DNA from: Oerskovia paurometabola
GTDB lineage: Bacteria > Actinomycetota > Actinomycetes > Actinomycetales > Cellulomonadaceae
Length of the DNA stretch: 64,000 bases
Direction: 5' to 3'
Assembly: GCF_016907365.1 (NCBI RefSeq)
Contig: NZ_JAFBBV010000001.1
Span: forward strand, 682,001 to 746,000
Shown: piece after piece, positions 24,740 through 34,575 of the stretch
Position numbering within the stretch: position 1 is the first letter of the stretch
Layout: each line of letters begins with the position of its first letter
Translations under genes and position numbers: made by a program
Notes under the pieces: model-generated
The model's database searches: none
Told to the model about the DNA's origin: nothing
Seen by the model: the letters and a program-made list of their open reading frames with translations, nothing else

Positions 24740-26008
24740 ATGCCTGACTCGAACCTGACGCCGCTGTTCGCCCCCACCTCACAGCCCGACGAGCAGGCCG
24801 CGTCCCGGCCCGTCGAGGACGACCTCGACGCGCTCGCCGGCATCGACGACCTGCTCGACGAGCGCCCGCGCCGCTCGGTGCACCTCGGCGTCGACCTGTC
24901 CGACGCCGGCGCACGAGCGGGTGCGTGGCGGGCCGTGGGCTCGCAGTCGCCGCGACTGTTCGACGCGCACCGGCTCCAGGAGCTCGTCGCGACCGCCGAG
25001 CGCGGCGTGCTCGACTTCGCGCTGTTCGACGACACGTTCTCGCTCCAGCCCACGCGCAACACGACGCTCCGCGGCCGGCTCGACGCGGCCCTCGTGGCCT
25101 CGCGCCTCGCGCCCCGCTCGACGGGGATCGGCCTCGTCGCGACGGTCGACACGACGCACACCGAGCCCTTCCACGTCTCCAAGGCGATCGCGACGATCGA
25201 CCACGTGAGCACGGGCCGCGCCGCGTGGCAGGTGGGCTGGTCGACGACCGAGGCCGCCGCCGCGCTGTTCGGGCGCAAGGAGGCCCAGGACACCGCGGAC
25301 GCGGTCGCCGAGGCCGAGGAGGCGATCGAGGTCGTGAGCCGCCTCTGGGACAGCTGGGAGGACGACGCCGAGATCCGCGACGTCCCCTCGGGGCGGTTCA
25401 TCGACCGCGACAAGGTGCACTACGTCGACTACGACGGCGTCCGGTTCGCCGTGAAGGGCCCCTCGATCACGCCCCGCTCGCCCCAGGCGCAGCCCCCGGT
25501 CGTGGTGCGCGGGGACTCCGCGGAGGCGCTGGCCCTCGCGGGTCGTCGCGCCGACGTCGTGCGGGTGCGGGCCACGACGCTCGACGCGGCCAAGGCGCTT
25601 CGCGACCAGGTGCGCGCCGCGGCCGCCGAGGCAGGACGCGACCCCGACGAGCTGCGCGTCCTGGTCGACCTCTACGCCGTGATCGGACAGGACAGGGCCA
25701 GCGCCCAGGCGCGGCTCGACCTGCTCGAAGGGCTCGAGGGCGTCACGTGGGACACCGACTCGCTCACGCACGTGGGCACGGCCCGCGACCTCGCCGAGGT
25801 CGTCGAGGAGTGGTTCGAGGCGGGCGCCGCTGACGGGTTCACGATCCGACCCTCCTCGCTCCGCACGGACCTCGACGCGCTGGTCGACGGCGTCGTGCCG
25901 CTGCTCCAGGACGCAGGCGTCTTCCGCGCCGCATACCCGGGCACGACCCTGCGGGACACCCTGGGCCTCGCCCGCCCCGCCAACCGCTACGCCGCCGCGA
26001 TCGCCTGA
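24740..26008 (+). CDS. LLM-class flavin-dependent oxidoreductase (divergent)
   Basis: This 422-aa luciferase-like protein is the first large gene of the operon. The family core is visible (LFDDTFSLQ near the N-terminus, ATIDHVSTGRAAWQVGWS in the middle, WFEAGAADGF and TTLRDTLGLARP at the end), which places it near the NtaA/SnaA group. It is shorter than its neighbours, has a 45-residue acidic N-terminal extension, and has GW in place of the usual NIVT after the GRAAW motif, so it may have altered substrate contacts. It would use FMNH2 supplied by a reductase. The ATG at 24740 has a weak GGAG ribosome site about 12 bases upstream; the following gene starts 12 bp after its stop. Confidence 0.8.
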   Translation: MPDSNLTPLFAPTSQPDEQAASRPVEDDLDALAGIDDLLDERPRRSVHLGVDLSDAGARAGAWRAVGSQSPRLFDAHRLQELVATAERGVLDFALFDDTFSLQPTRNTTLRGRLDAALVASRLAPRSTGIGLVATVDTTHTEPFHVSKAIATIDHVSTGRAAWQVGWSTTEAAAALFGRKEAQDTADAVAEAEEAIEVVSRLWDSWEDDAEIRDVPSGRFIDRDKVHYVDYDGVRFAVKGPSITPRSPQAQPPVVVRGDSAEALALAGRRADVVRVRATTLDAAKALRDQVRAAAAEAGRDPDELRVLVDLYAVIGQDRASAQARLDLLEGLEGVTWDTDSLTHVGTARDLAEVVEEWFEAGAADGFTIRPSSLRTDLDALVDGVVPLLQDAGVFRAAYPGTTLRDTLGLARPANRYAAAIA

Positions 26009-26020
26009 GGAACCCCCACC

Positions 26021-27442
26021 ATGACGCACCCCACCCCCGCCTCGTCGGCCCGCCCGCACGACGGTCGGCCACGCAAGCAGATCCACCTGGGCGCCCACTT
26101 CCCGGGCGTCAACAACACGACCGTGTGGAGCGACCCGGCCTCGCGCAGCCAGATCGAGTTCAGCTCGTTCGAGCACCTCGCGCGCCGGGCCGAGGCCGCG
26201 AAGCTCGACTTCTTCTTCCTCGCCGAGGGCCTGCGGCTGCGCGAGCACAAGGGGCAGATCCACGACCTCGACGTCGTGGGCCGCCCCGACACGCTCCCGG
26301 TCCTGGCAGCGCTCGCCGCGGTCACCGACCGCCTGGGCCTCGCGGGGACGGTCAACACGACGTTCAACGAGCCCTACGAGCTGGCCCGCCAGTTCGCGAC
26401 GCTCGACCTCCTGTCCGGGGGGCGTGCGGCCTGGAACCTGGTCACGAGCCCCGACGCCTTCACGGGTGCGAACTTCCGCCGCGGCGGGTTCCTGCCCTAC
26501 GAGGAACGGTACGAGCGCGCGGGCGAGCTCGTCGCCCTGGCCCGGCAGCTGTGGGACGCGTGGGACGACGACGCGGTGGACGAGGACGAGCTCGTGCGGC
26601 CCGGGGCCGTGCGCCCGTTCGCACACCAGGGCAAGCACTTCGACGTGTCGGGCCGGTTCGAGACCCCGCGTGGGCCTCAGGGGCACCCCGTCCTGTTCCA
26701 GGCGGGCGACTCGGCCGACGGGCGCGACTTCGCGGCGGCGACGGCCGACGTCGTCTTCTCGGCACACTCGGCGTTCGAGGACGGCCAGGCGTTCTACGCC
26801 GACGTGAAGTCCCGCCTCGCGGCCCACGGTCGCGACCGCGACTCGCTCAAGATCCTCCCCGCGACCGTCGTCGTCCTGGGGGACACGGCCGAGGAGGCCG
26901 CCGAGCGTGCGCGGGAGATCCGGCTCCAGCAGGTCCCTGGGCGGACGGCGATCGCGTTCCTCGAGCAGGTCTGGGGGCGGGACCTCACGGCGTACGACCC
27001 CGAGGGGCCGCTGCCCGACGTCGAGCCCGACCTCGACCACCTGAACATCACGCGCGGCCGCGTCCGGCACGTCAGCAACCCAGGCCCGGTGGTCCGCGCC
27101 TGGCGCGAGAAGGCCGCGGCCAACGGCTGGTCCATCCGGGACCTCGTGATCGAGGTGTCGGGTCGCGGCGGGTTCGTCGGCACGGCGCAGCAGGTCGCCG
27201 ACGACATCGACCGCCACGTGCAGGAGGACGCGTCGGACGGCTTCATCCTCGTGCCGCACCTGACCCCCACGGGCCTCGACGACGTGCTCGACCAGGTCGT
27301 GCCGCTGCTCCAGGAGCGCGGCTCGTTCCGCACCGAGTACACGGGCACGACGCTCCGCGACCACCTGGGGCTCTCGCGTCCCGAGGTGGGGTCGAGGCGC
27401 CCCGCCGGAGCCTCGACCGGCACGACGTCCCCCTCCGCCTGA
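26021..27442 (+). CDS. LLM-class FMN-dependent monooxygenase, NtaA/SnaA/DszA type
   Basis: This 473-aa enzyme has the full NtaA/SnaA/DszA layout: KQIHLGAHFPGVNNTTVW at the start of the barrel, EFSSFEHLARRAEAAKLDFF, ATLDLLSGGRAAWNLVTS at about residues 126-143, GHPVLFQAGDSADGRDFA, and TTLRDHLGLSRP near the end. This family oxidises sulfones, nitrilotriacetate or dibenzothiophene sulfone with FMNH2 and O2. In this operon, with a cysteine leader and an importer, an organosulfur substrate is likely. It is followed after 51 bp by the DUF1684 gene. It is most similar in pattern to the enzyme at 16801-18231, so the two operons may hold paralogues. Confidence 0.88.
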   Translation: MTHPTPASSARPHDGRPRKQIHLGAHFPGVNNTTVWSDPASRSQIEFSSFEHLARRAEAAKLDFFFLAEGLRLREHKGQIHDLDVVGRPDTLPVLAALAAVTDRLGLAGTVNTTFNEPYELARQFATLDLLSGGRAAWNLVTSPDAFTGANFRRGGFLPYEERYERAGELVALARQLWDAWDDDAVDEDELVRPGAVRPFAHQGKHFDVSGRFETPRGPQGHPVLFQAGDSADGRDFAAATADVVFSAHSAFEDGQAFYADVKSRLAAHGRDRDSLKILPATVVVLGDTAEEAAERAREIRLQQVPGRTAIAFLEQVWGRDLTAYDPEGPLPDVEPDLDHLNITRGRVRHVSNPGPVVRAWREKAAANGWSIRDLVIEVSGRGGFVGTAQQVADDIDRHVQEDASDGFILVPHLTPTGLDDVLDQVVPLLQERGSFRTEYTGTTLRDHLGLSRPEVGSRRPAGASTGTTSPSA

Positions 27443-27493
27443 CCCGGCTCGACCGCCCGACCACCGCCCGACCACCAGCCCCGAAGGAGCATC

Positions 27494-28468
27494 ATGACGA
27501 CGAACACCACGTCCCCGGCAGGCGTCACCACGCGCGGCCGCCACACGGCGTCCGCACCGACGGGCACGCCCGTCGAGCCGTCCGGCGGCTCGGCGACGAG
27601 CGCCGCCGCGGCCGTGTGGTCGGCGTGGCACGCCGAGCGCGAGCGCACCCTGCGCGAGCAGCACGGCTGGCTCACCCTCACGTCGCTGCACTGGGTCCCG
27701 GAGTCCCCGACGTCCTTCCCGGGCCTGCCCGGCCAGTGGTGGTCGGACGCGGACGGCGTGCACCTGCGCGCCGCGGCGGCCGACGCGATCGTCCCGGCCG
27801 GCGGCCAGGACGCACTGCGCGGCACGCACGTCCAGGACGTCGCGGAGGGCGCGTCGACGTTCGTCGCGACCTTCGTGCCCGACGGCGCCGACCCGGCCTC
27901 CCCGGTCGCGGTCGAGCTCGTGCGGCGCACCGGGCGCTACGGGCTGCGCGTGCGTGACCCCAGGGCCCGCACCCGGGTCACGTTCGAGGGGGTCCCGACC
28001 TTCGCCTACGACCCGTCGTGGGTTCTCGACGCACCGGTCCGCTGGTATGACGAGCCGGTCGCGGAGGTCGTGGGCGGCGCGCAGCCCGGCCTGGAGCACC
28101 ACGTGCAGGTCGTGGGCGAGGTCGACGTCACGCGCGACGGCCTGACGACGACCCTGCGCCTCACGGGCACGCCGGGCGGCAGTGCGAGCCTGCTGTTCAC
28201 CGACCCGGCCCCCGGCGTCGCGGACTGGCGCGTGCTGTTCGTCGACCGCGCCGCAGCCTCCGACAAGACCGACGCCCCCGACGAGGTCGACGCCCCCGAC
28301 GACGAGCGCGTTGCCGGGCCGGACGACGCCGTCCGGACGCTGCGGCTCGACCTGAACCGCACGCTCAACCTGCCCTACGCCTTCACCGACTTCGGCACGT
28401 GCCCGCGCCCGGTCGAGGGCAACGTCCTGCCGTTCTCGGTCGAGGCGGGGGAGAAGGTGCCGCGATGA
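27494..28468 (+). CDS. DUF1684 family protein
   Basis: This 324-aa protein matches the DUF1684 pattern: HGWLTLTSLHWV early in the domain, RVRDPRARTRVTFEG in the middle, and the diagnostic LDLNRTLNLPYAFTD, TCPRP and EAGEK near the C-terminus. The first 35 residues are Thr/Ser-rich and probably disordered, and an acidic insert (around nt 28260-28310) sits before the last block. DUF1684 proteins are of unknown function and are predicted to be soluble. In related actinobacteria they often accompany LLM monooxygenases, which suggests a helper role. The stop overlaps the ATG of the GNAT gene by four bases. Confidence 0.8.
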   Translation: MTTNTTSPAGVTTRGRHTASAPTGTPVEPSGGSATSAAAAVWSAWHAERERTLREQHGWLTLTSLHWVPESPTSFPGLPGQWWSDADGVHLRAAAADAIVPAGGQDALRGTHVQDVAEGASTFVATFVPDGADPASPVAVELVRRTGRYGLRVRDPRARTRVTFEGVPTFAYDPSWVLDAPVRWYDEPVAEVVGGAQPGLEHHVQVVGEVDVTRDGLTTTLRLTGTPGGSASLLFTDPAPGVADWRVLFVDRAAASDKTDAPDEVDAPDDERVAGPDDAVRTLRLDLNRTLNLPYAFTDFGTCPRPVEGNVLPFSVEAGEKVPR

Positions 28469-29076
28469 GCGCGCCCACGACGGCGGTCGCGGTCCGCTCC
28501 GTCCACCTGCACGACCCGCTGGTGCGCCCGTTGCTCGACGAGCTCGCGCACGAGTACGCCTCGCGCTACCGCAGCCTCCTCGACGAGGAGGACCTGCGCG
28601 CTGAGATGGAGCACTACCCTGCGACCGACTTCGCGGCCCCGCACGGCGACCTCGTGCTGCTCCTCGCGGACGGCGAGCCGGTCGCGGGTGGTGCGTTCCG
28701 CCGTCGGGCAGAACCGGAGGTCAGTGACCCCGCGCGCCGGACCCGGCCGGACGCCGGGCCGCACGCCCGGGGCGCCACGCACTCCGACGACGGCGTCCCC
28801 CTGGTCGCGACCGCCGAGCTCAAGCGCATCTGGACCCACTCGGCCCACCGGCGGCGCGGGCTCGCGCGCCAGGTCCTCGCCGAGCTCGAGCAGCGCGCGG
28901 CCGGGCGCGGCTACCCCCGGATCTACCTGACGACCGGACCCCGCCAGCCCGAGGCCGCAGGCCTGTACCTCAGCGCGGGCTACACCCCGCTGTTCGACGT
29001 GACGCGCGACCCCGAGGAGATCGGGCCCCTGGCGTTCGAGAAGTGGCTCTGTCCGCACGTGTCAGAACTGGTGTGA
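28465..29076 (+). CDS. GNAT family N-acetyltransferase
   Basis: This 203-aa protein carries a GNAT domain: a strand LVLLLADGEPVAGGAF, then ELKRIWTHSAHRRRGLARQVL, whose RRRGLA is the acetyl-CoA pyrophosphate loop, and YLSAGYTPLFD as the last conserved segment. Between them is an insert of about 30 Arg/Pro/Asp-rich residues. It would acetylate an amine. The ATG overlaps the DUF1684 stop (ATGA), so the pair is translationally coupled. The acceptor may be an amino-containing sulfur compound or its degradation product; this is a guess from position. A CGTGTCAGA/TCTGACACG inverted repeat spans its stop (29058-29103). Confidence 0.78.
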   Translation: MSAPTTAVAVRSVHLHDPLVRPLLDELAHEYASRYRSLLDEEDLRAEMEHYPATDFAAPHGDLVLLLADGEPVAGGAFRRRAEPEVSDPARRTRPDAGPHARGATHSDDGVPLVATAELKRIWTHSAHRRRGLARQVLAELEQRAAGRGYPRIYLTTGPRQPEAAGLYLSAGYTPLFDVTRDPEEIGPLAFEKWLCPHVSELV

Positions 29077-29149
29077 CCCCGAGGTCGCGCTCGCTCTGAC
29101 ACGGCTGGACCAGCCCACGCCCACCCCCCTTCTCTCCCCGAGGTCCACC

Positions 29150-30294
29150 ATGAGCACCCTGTCCCTCCCGCAGGACGAGTCGCGCCAGCTCGCGCCACCC
29201 CCCGGATCCCTGCCCGACCCGCCGGGCGCCACCGCCACTGTCGACCGATCCGTCTCCGACGGGGCCACGGCTCCCGACGAGGCCACCTCGCGCTGGGAGG
29301 ACCTCAAGGTCGTCCCCGCCCGCCACCCGGGACGCTGGGTCGCGACCGCGTTCGTCGCGGTCCTGGTCGCGATGGTCGTCAGCTCGCTCGTGACCAACCC
29401 CAAGTGGGAGTGGTCGGTCGTCGCGCAGTACCTGACCTGGCCCTCTGTGCTGGGCGGGCTGTGGGGGACCATCCGGCTGACGGCGGTCGCCGCGGTCATC
29501 GGGTTCGGGCTCGGGACGGTCCTCGCGCTCATGCGACTGTCCCGCTCGCCGCTGCTCCAGGCCGTGTCGTCGGCGTACACGTGGGTGTTCCGCTCGGTGC
29601 CCCTGATCCTGCAGCTTCTCCTCTGGTACAACCTGGCCTACCTGTACCCGACGCTGTCGCTCGGCATCCCGTTCGGCCCCGGCTTCCTGGAGTTCGGCAC
29701 GCTCGACGTGATCGACAAGTTCGGCGCCGCGATCCTGGGCCTGGGCCTGTCGCAGGCCGCCTACTCCTCGGAGATCGTGCGCGCCGGGATCCTCTCGGTC
29801 GACCAGGGCCAGCACGAGGCCGCGGCGTCCCTGGGCATCCCGCGCTCGCGCCAGACGCTGCGCATCGTGCTGCCGCAGGCCATGCGGACCATCGTGCCGA
29901 CGTCGGTCAACGAGATCATCGGCCTCGTCAAGGGGACCTCGGTCGTGTACGTCCTCGCGTACGGCGAGCTGTTCTACACGATCGGCGTCATCTACGGCCG
30001 CAACCAGCGCGTCGTCCCGCTGCTCATGGTCGCGGCCATCTGGTACCTCGTCATCACGACGGTCCTGACGATCGCGCAGTACTACGTCGAGCGGCACTAC
30101 GCCAAGGGCGCGGTCCGCACGCTGCCCCCGACCCCGGTCCAGCGCGTCCGGTGGACGCTCCAGGTCGCGTGGTCCCGGGCCACCGGACGCCCCGCGCCCG
30201 CCCACCTGCCACCCGCCTACGCGGCGCGCGCCGCCGTCGGGCGCGGTCACCTGACCCGCACCGGGGCGACCGGCCGCCACCCTGGAGGTGCCGC

Positions 30295-30298
<4 letters not shown>
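29150..30298 (+). CDS. Polar amino acid-type ABC transporter permease
   Basis: This 382-aa membrane protein belongs to the HisM/GlnP group of permeases. After a 65-residue cytoplasmic N-terminus it has about five or six membrane helices. The signature EAA region reads [22 protein letters not shown] (20 of these residues form the ATPase contact). The N-terminal motif [19 protein letters not shown] is the usual first conserved block. A 55-residue basic tail follows the last helix. It is a single permease, so it probably forms a homodimer. It overlaps the ATPase gene by 4 bp. With the binding protein at 31194 it makes a complete importer for an amino acid or sulfur amino acid such as cystine or methionine; the exact ligand is inferred. 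Confidence 0.86.
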
Positions 30299-31110
<812 letters not shown>

Positions 31111-31193
31111 CCGACCCCCGGGGTCCGGCACACCCGAGGCCGGTCCGCGTCACCCGCCCCACCGCACTCCCACCCACCACGAAAGAGAACACG

Positions 31194-32255
31194 ATGTCCC
31201 TGCACACCTCCGGCGCGCCCGCCCGCCCCTCTGCGGCGTCCCGCACCGGTCGCCGCCCCGCCCGTCTCTCCCACCGCGCGGTCGCCGCCGTCGCGACCCT
31301 TCCCCTCCTCGCGCTGCTCGCGGCGTGCGCGACGAACGCCGACGCCGAGCCCGGCACGGCCGACAACGAGAAGGCCGCGGAGGCCGCCGGTCTCGTGATC
31401 GACACCTCGCCCGACCAGGAGTTCATCCACACGACCGAGTCGCCCGAGGCGATCGCGCTCCTGCCCGAGGACGTCAAGGCCGCAGGGGTCCTCAAGGTCT
31501 CCACGACCGCGGGCGGGCTGCCCCCCCTGGGGTTCCTCGCGGACGACGACAAGACGCCCATCGGCAACGAGCCCAACATCGCCGTCCTCGTCGCGGACGC
31601 CCTGGGTCTCGACCTCGAGCTCGAGGTCAAGGCGTGGGCCGACTGGCCGCTCGCGCTGCAGTCCGGGGACGTCGACGCCGTGATCTCGAACGTCACCGTG
31701 ACCGAGGAGCGCAAGGAGCTGTACGACTTCTCGTCCTACCGCAACGACCAGCTCGGCTGGCTCGCGGGCGCGTCGAACGACAAGGTGCCACCGATCAAGG
31801 AGGCCAAGGACATCGCGGGCCTCACGGTGGGCGTCGGGTCGGGCACCAACCAGGAGAAGATCCTGCTCGCCTGGAACGAGGAGAACGTGGCCGCGGGCCT
31901 CGACCCCCTCAAGGGCGGGGAGCCCGAGTACTACGAGGACTACAAGGACGCGCTGCTCGCGGTCGCCTCGGGTCGCCTCGACCTGTACGTGGGCCCCAAC
32001 GCGAGCCTCGCGTACAGCGCCGCGACCGCGCCCGACCAGTACAAGGTCGTGGGCACGCTCAACGGCGGCTGGCCCGCGACGGCGCAGATCGCGGTCGCGA
32101 CCCTCAAGGGCAGCGAGCTCGCCCCGGCTGTCACGGCGGCCATCAACCACGCGATCGAGGACGGCAGCTACGCCAAGCTCCTCGAGCACTGGGGCCTGGA
32201 GGACGAGGCGATCGCCGCCTCGGAGACCAACCCGCCCGGGCTGCCCAAGCCCTGA
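31194..32255 (+). CDS. ABC transporter substrate-binding lipoprotein, amino acid type
   Basis: This 353-aa lipoprotein has a long basic N-terminus, a hydrophobic helix and lipobox LLAAC with Cys45. The mature part is a type II periplasmic binding protein of the amino-acid (SBP_bac_3) group: it starts with VLKVSTTAGGLPPLGFLADD, has SGDVDAVISNVTVTEERKE and GLTVGVGSGTNQEK, and ends with the SYAKLLEHWGLEDEA helix. The ATG at 31194 follows GAAAGAGAA. It is more often the first gene in such operons; here it follows the permease and ATPase. A hairpin just behind it may raise its mRNA stability relative to downstream genes. Confidence 0.87.
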   Translation: MSLHTSGAPARPSAASRTGRRPARLSHRAVAAVATLPLLALLAACATNADAEPGTADNEKAAEAAGLVIDTSPDQEFIHTTESPEAIALLPEDVKAAGVLKVSTTAGGLPPLGFLADDDKTPIGNEPNIAVLVADALGLDLELEVKAWADWPLALQSGDVDAVISNVTVTEERKELYDFSSYRNDQLGWLAGASNDKVPPIKEAKDIAGLTVGVGSGTNQEKILLAWNEENVAAGLDPLKGGEPEYYEDYKDALLAVASGRLDLYVGPNASLAYSAATAPDQYKVVGTLNGGWPATAQIAVATLKGSELAPAVTAAINHAIEDGSYAKLLEHWGLEDEAIAASETNPPGLPKP

Positions 32256-32262
32256 CCGGACG

Positions 32263-32308
32263 GCCGCCCGGCCCGCGGGGCTCCTCCTGGGACCCGCGGG
32301 CCGGCGGC
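32263..32308 (+). terminator. Intercistronic hairpin behind the binding protein
   Basis: GCCGCCCGGCCCGCGGG (32263-32279) pairs with CCCGCGGGCCGGCGGC (about 32293-32308), leaving one bulged C. It lies inside a same-strand gene run, so it may be a partial terminator or an mRNA-stabilising end rather than an operon end. Confidence 0.45.
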
Positions 32309-32352
32309 ACCGGACCACCCACCGTGAAGCAGCCCCGAGAGAGGCACCCAGC

Positions 32353-33546
32353 ATGACCGAGCACGTGTCGCACGTCGTCGTCGGCGGCGGCGTCATGGGG
32401 TCCGCCGCGGCGTGGCAGCTCGCACGCGCGGGGCACGACGTCGTCCTGCTCGAACGCTTCGAGCCCGGCCACGCGAACGGCGCCTCGCACGGCGCGTCGC
32501 GCATCTACCGCACGACGTACTCCCAGCCCGCGTACCTCGACCTCGCGCAGGAGGCGTTCGGCCTGTGGCGCGAGCTCGAACGCGACGCAGGGCTGCGCGC
32601 GGGCGCGGTCCTCACGCTGACCGGTGGCGTGAGCCACGGCTTCCCACGGCGCACCGAGATCGGGGACGCGTTCGTCGCGCGCGGCATCCCGCACGAGTGG
32701 TTGCGCCCCGAGGAGGCGGCCGAACGCTGGCCGGGCCTGCGCTTCGAGGGCGACGTCCTGCACGAGACCGAGACGGCCGGGCGGGTACACGCCGACCGTG
32801 CCGTCGCGGCGTTCCAGTCCGCGGCCCGCGCGCACGGTGCCGACGTCCGCCACGGCGTGCACATCCGCCACGTCCACCCGGGTCCGGGCTCGGTACGTGT
32901 CGTCACGGACCGGGGCGACCTGGTCGCGGGCACGGTCGTGGTCGCCGTGGGCGCGTGGAGCACGGGCCTGCTGGGGGCGGCGTTCCCCGAGCCCGACGGC
33001 GCCGCGCCCCTCCCGTCCCTCGTCGTCACCCAGGAGCAGCCCGCGCACTTCGCCCTCACCCTGGGTGCACCGGCGGAGGGCGCCTGGCCGGCGTTCACGC
33101 ACGCCCCCGCCGAGCCGCACGCGTGGCCCAGCGGCGTCTACGGGCTCGCGACTCCGGGGGAGGGGATCAAGGTCGGGTTCCACGGCGTCGGTCCCCGCAC
33201 GGACCCCGACCGGCGGACCTTCCGTCCCGAGCCGGGGCAGCTCGCCCAGCTCCAGGACTACGTCCGGGCGTGGGTGCCGGGCGCCGACGCGGAGCGGCTC
33301 GTGCCTGTCTCCTGCACGTACACCACGACTCCGGACCACGACTTCGTGCTCGACCGCGTGGGCCGCGTCGTGATCGCCGCGGGGTTCTCGGGGCACGGCT
33401 TCAAGTTCGCGCCGTCGATCGGGCGGGTCCTGGCCGAGCTGGCCCGCGAGGACCCGGACGCATCGCCCGAGGCCGCGGACCGGCTGTTCTCCCTGGCCCG
33501 CTTCGCGCGCGGTCCGCTGGCGCAGGTTCGCGGCCGGGCGGACTGA
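32353..33546 (+). CDS. FAD-dependent oxidase, N-methyltryptophan/sarcosine oxidase-like
   Basis: This 397-aa flavoenzyme begins with the FAD-binding motif VVVGGGVMGSAAAWQLARAG and ends with GFSGHGFKFAPSIG, both typical of the monomeric sarcosine oxidase / N-methyl-L-tryptophan oxidase (SolA) group. The HGASRIYR block early in the protein and the VPVSCTYTTTPDHDFVLD region also fit; the Cys in the latter is at the position of the residue that binds FAD covalently in the family. It would oxidise a secondary amine to an imine, releasing H2O2. In this operon a substrate might be an N-methylated amino sulfonate or amino acid, which is inference. Confidence 0.84.
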   Translation: MTEHVSHVVVGGGVMGSAAAWQLARAGHDVVLLERFEPGHANGASHGASRIYRTTYSQPAYLDLAQEAFGLWRELERDAGLRAGAVLTLTGGVSHGFPRRTEIGDAFVARGIPHEWLRPEEAAERWPGLRFEGDVLHETETAGRVHADRAVAAFQSAARAHGADVRHGVHIRHVHPGPGSVRVVTDRGDLVAGTVVVAVGAWSTGLLGAAFPEPDGAAPLPSLVVTQEQPAHFALTLGAPAEGAWPAFTHAPAEPHAWPSGVYGLATPGEGIKVGFHGVGPRTDPDRRTFRPEPGQLAQLQDYVRAWVPGADAERLVPVSCTYTTTPDHDFVLDRVGRVVIAAGFSGHGFKFAPSIGRVLAELAREDPDASPEAADRLFSLARFARGPLAQVRGRAD

Positions 33547-33606
33547 CAGCAGACCCCGCCTGCGACACCGACCACCTCGTTCCGCTCCGACCACCGAAAG
33601 GCCACC

Positions 33607-34476
33607 ATGTCGACCTCGACCGACCTCGCCGCACCCCCCAAGGCCGTCCTCGCGACGGACCCCCTCGCGACGGCCTCGCCCCTGACCGAGCGCTACGGCC
33701 CCGGCCAGGCCGTCGTCCTCGCGGAGCCCACCGCGGCGATCGACGGGATCCTGCGGCACCGCACGGTGCGCGCCTACCTCCCCGACGCGCTCGACGAGGC
33801 GGTCCTGCCGACCCTCGTCGCGGCCGCGCAGTCCGCCCCGACGTCGTCCAACATGCAGTTCTGGAGCGTCGTCGCGGTCACCGACCCGGAGCGCAAGGAC
33901 CGGCTCGCGGCGCTCGCGGGTGGTCAGGAGCACATCCGGCAGGCGCCGCTCCTGCTCGTGTGGGTCGCGGACCTGGCGCGTGCGCGCGCGATCGGCGAGG
34001 CGCACGGCACCTCGCTCGAAGGCACCGACTACCTGGACTCGACCGTCGTGGCGTTCGTCGACGCGGCCCTCGCCGCGCAGAACGCCGTCGTCGCCGCGGA
34101 GTCGCTGGGGCTCGGGACCGTGTACATCGGTGCGCTGCGCCACCACCCCGAGCAGGTCGCGGCCGAGCTCGGCCTGCCCGAGGGCACCGTCGCGGTGGTG
34201 GGGCTCGTCGTCGGGCACCCGGACCCCGAGGGAGGCGAGCGGGTCAAGCCGCGCCTGCCCCAGGCCGCCGTGCTGCACCACGAGACCTACGACCTCGACG
34301 CCCAGGTCGAGCACGTCGACGCCTACGAGGACGTCATCGCGCCGTTCTACCGCGACGAGGGGCTCACGGAGAGCTGGCGCCGCCGCGTGGTCGACCGGCT
34401 CGCGATCCCCGGCCCCCAGCGCGGACACGCGCACCTGCACTCGGCGCTCGCGGCCCGCGGCCTGCCGTCCCGCTGA
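33607..34476 (+). CDS. NADPH-dependent nitroreductase/FMN reductase (NfsA/Frp type)
   Basis: This 289-aa protein belongs to the nitroreductase fold, NfsA/Frp group. The FMN-binding RTVRAYLPD block, the SAPTSSNMQFWSVV segment and the GLGTVYIGALRHHPEQVAAELGLP stretch are the usual markers, and HPDPEGGERVKPRLP is the loop for the NADPH phosphate in this group. It would reduce FMN or quinones and nitro compounds with NADPH. Within an operon of five flavin monooxygenases it may supply FMNH2 as a third reductase besides those at 39842-41058. About 40 N-terminal residues precede the domain. Active as a homodimer in the family. Confidence 0.86.
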   Translation: MSTSTDLAAPPKAVLATDPLATASPLTERYGPGQAVVLAEPTAAIDGILRHRTVRAYLPDALDEAVLPTLVAAAQSAPTSSNMQFWSVVAVTDPERKDRLAALAGGQEHIRQAPLLLVWVADLARARAIGEAHGTSLEGTDYLDSTVVAFVDAALAAQNAVVAAESLGLGTVYIGALRHHPEQVAAELGLPEGTVAVVGLVVGHPDPEGGERVKPRLPQAAVLHHETYDLDAQVEHVDAYEDVIAPFYRDEGLTESWRRRVVDRLAIPGPQRGHAHLHSALAARGLPSR

Positions 34477-34486
34477 CCCATCTCCT

Positions 34487-34547
34487 GCTGAGTGCGGAGC
34501 AGATGTCGTCAGATCGGGCGATCGACGACAACTACTCCGCACCCAGC
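34487..34547 (+). terminator. Imperfect 24-bp hairpin inside the operon
   Basis: Arms 34487-34510 and 34524-34547 match at 21 of 24 positions. The left arm shares GCTGAGTGCGGAGCAG with the hairpin at 24163-24229. It separates the nitroreductase from the next monooxygenase and may end part of the transcripts. Confidence 0.5.
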
Positions 34548-34575
34548 GCCCCACCGACTCACAGAGGACCTTTCG

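Noticed and set aside
24779..28102. 1,107-codon minus-strand frame opposite the LLM and DUF1684 genes
   Set aside because: Same shadow effect; the plus-strand LLM motifs are unambiguous.
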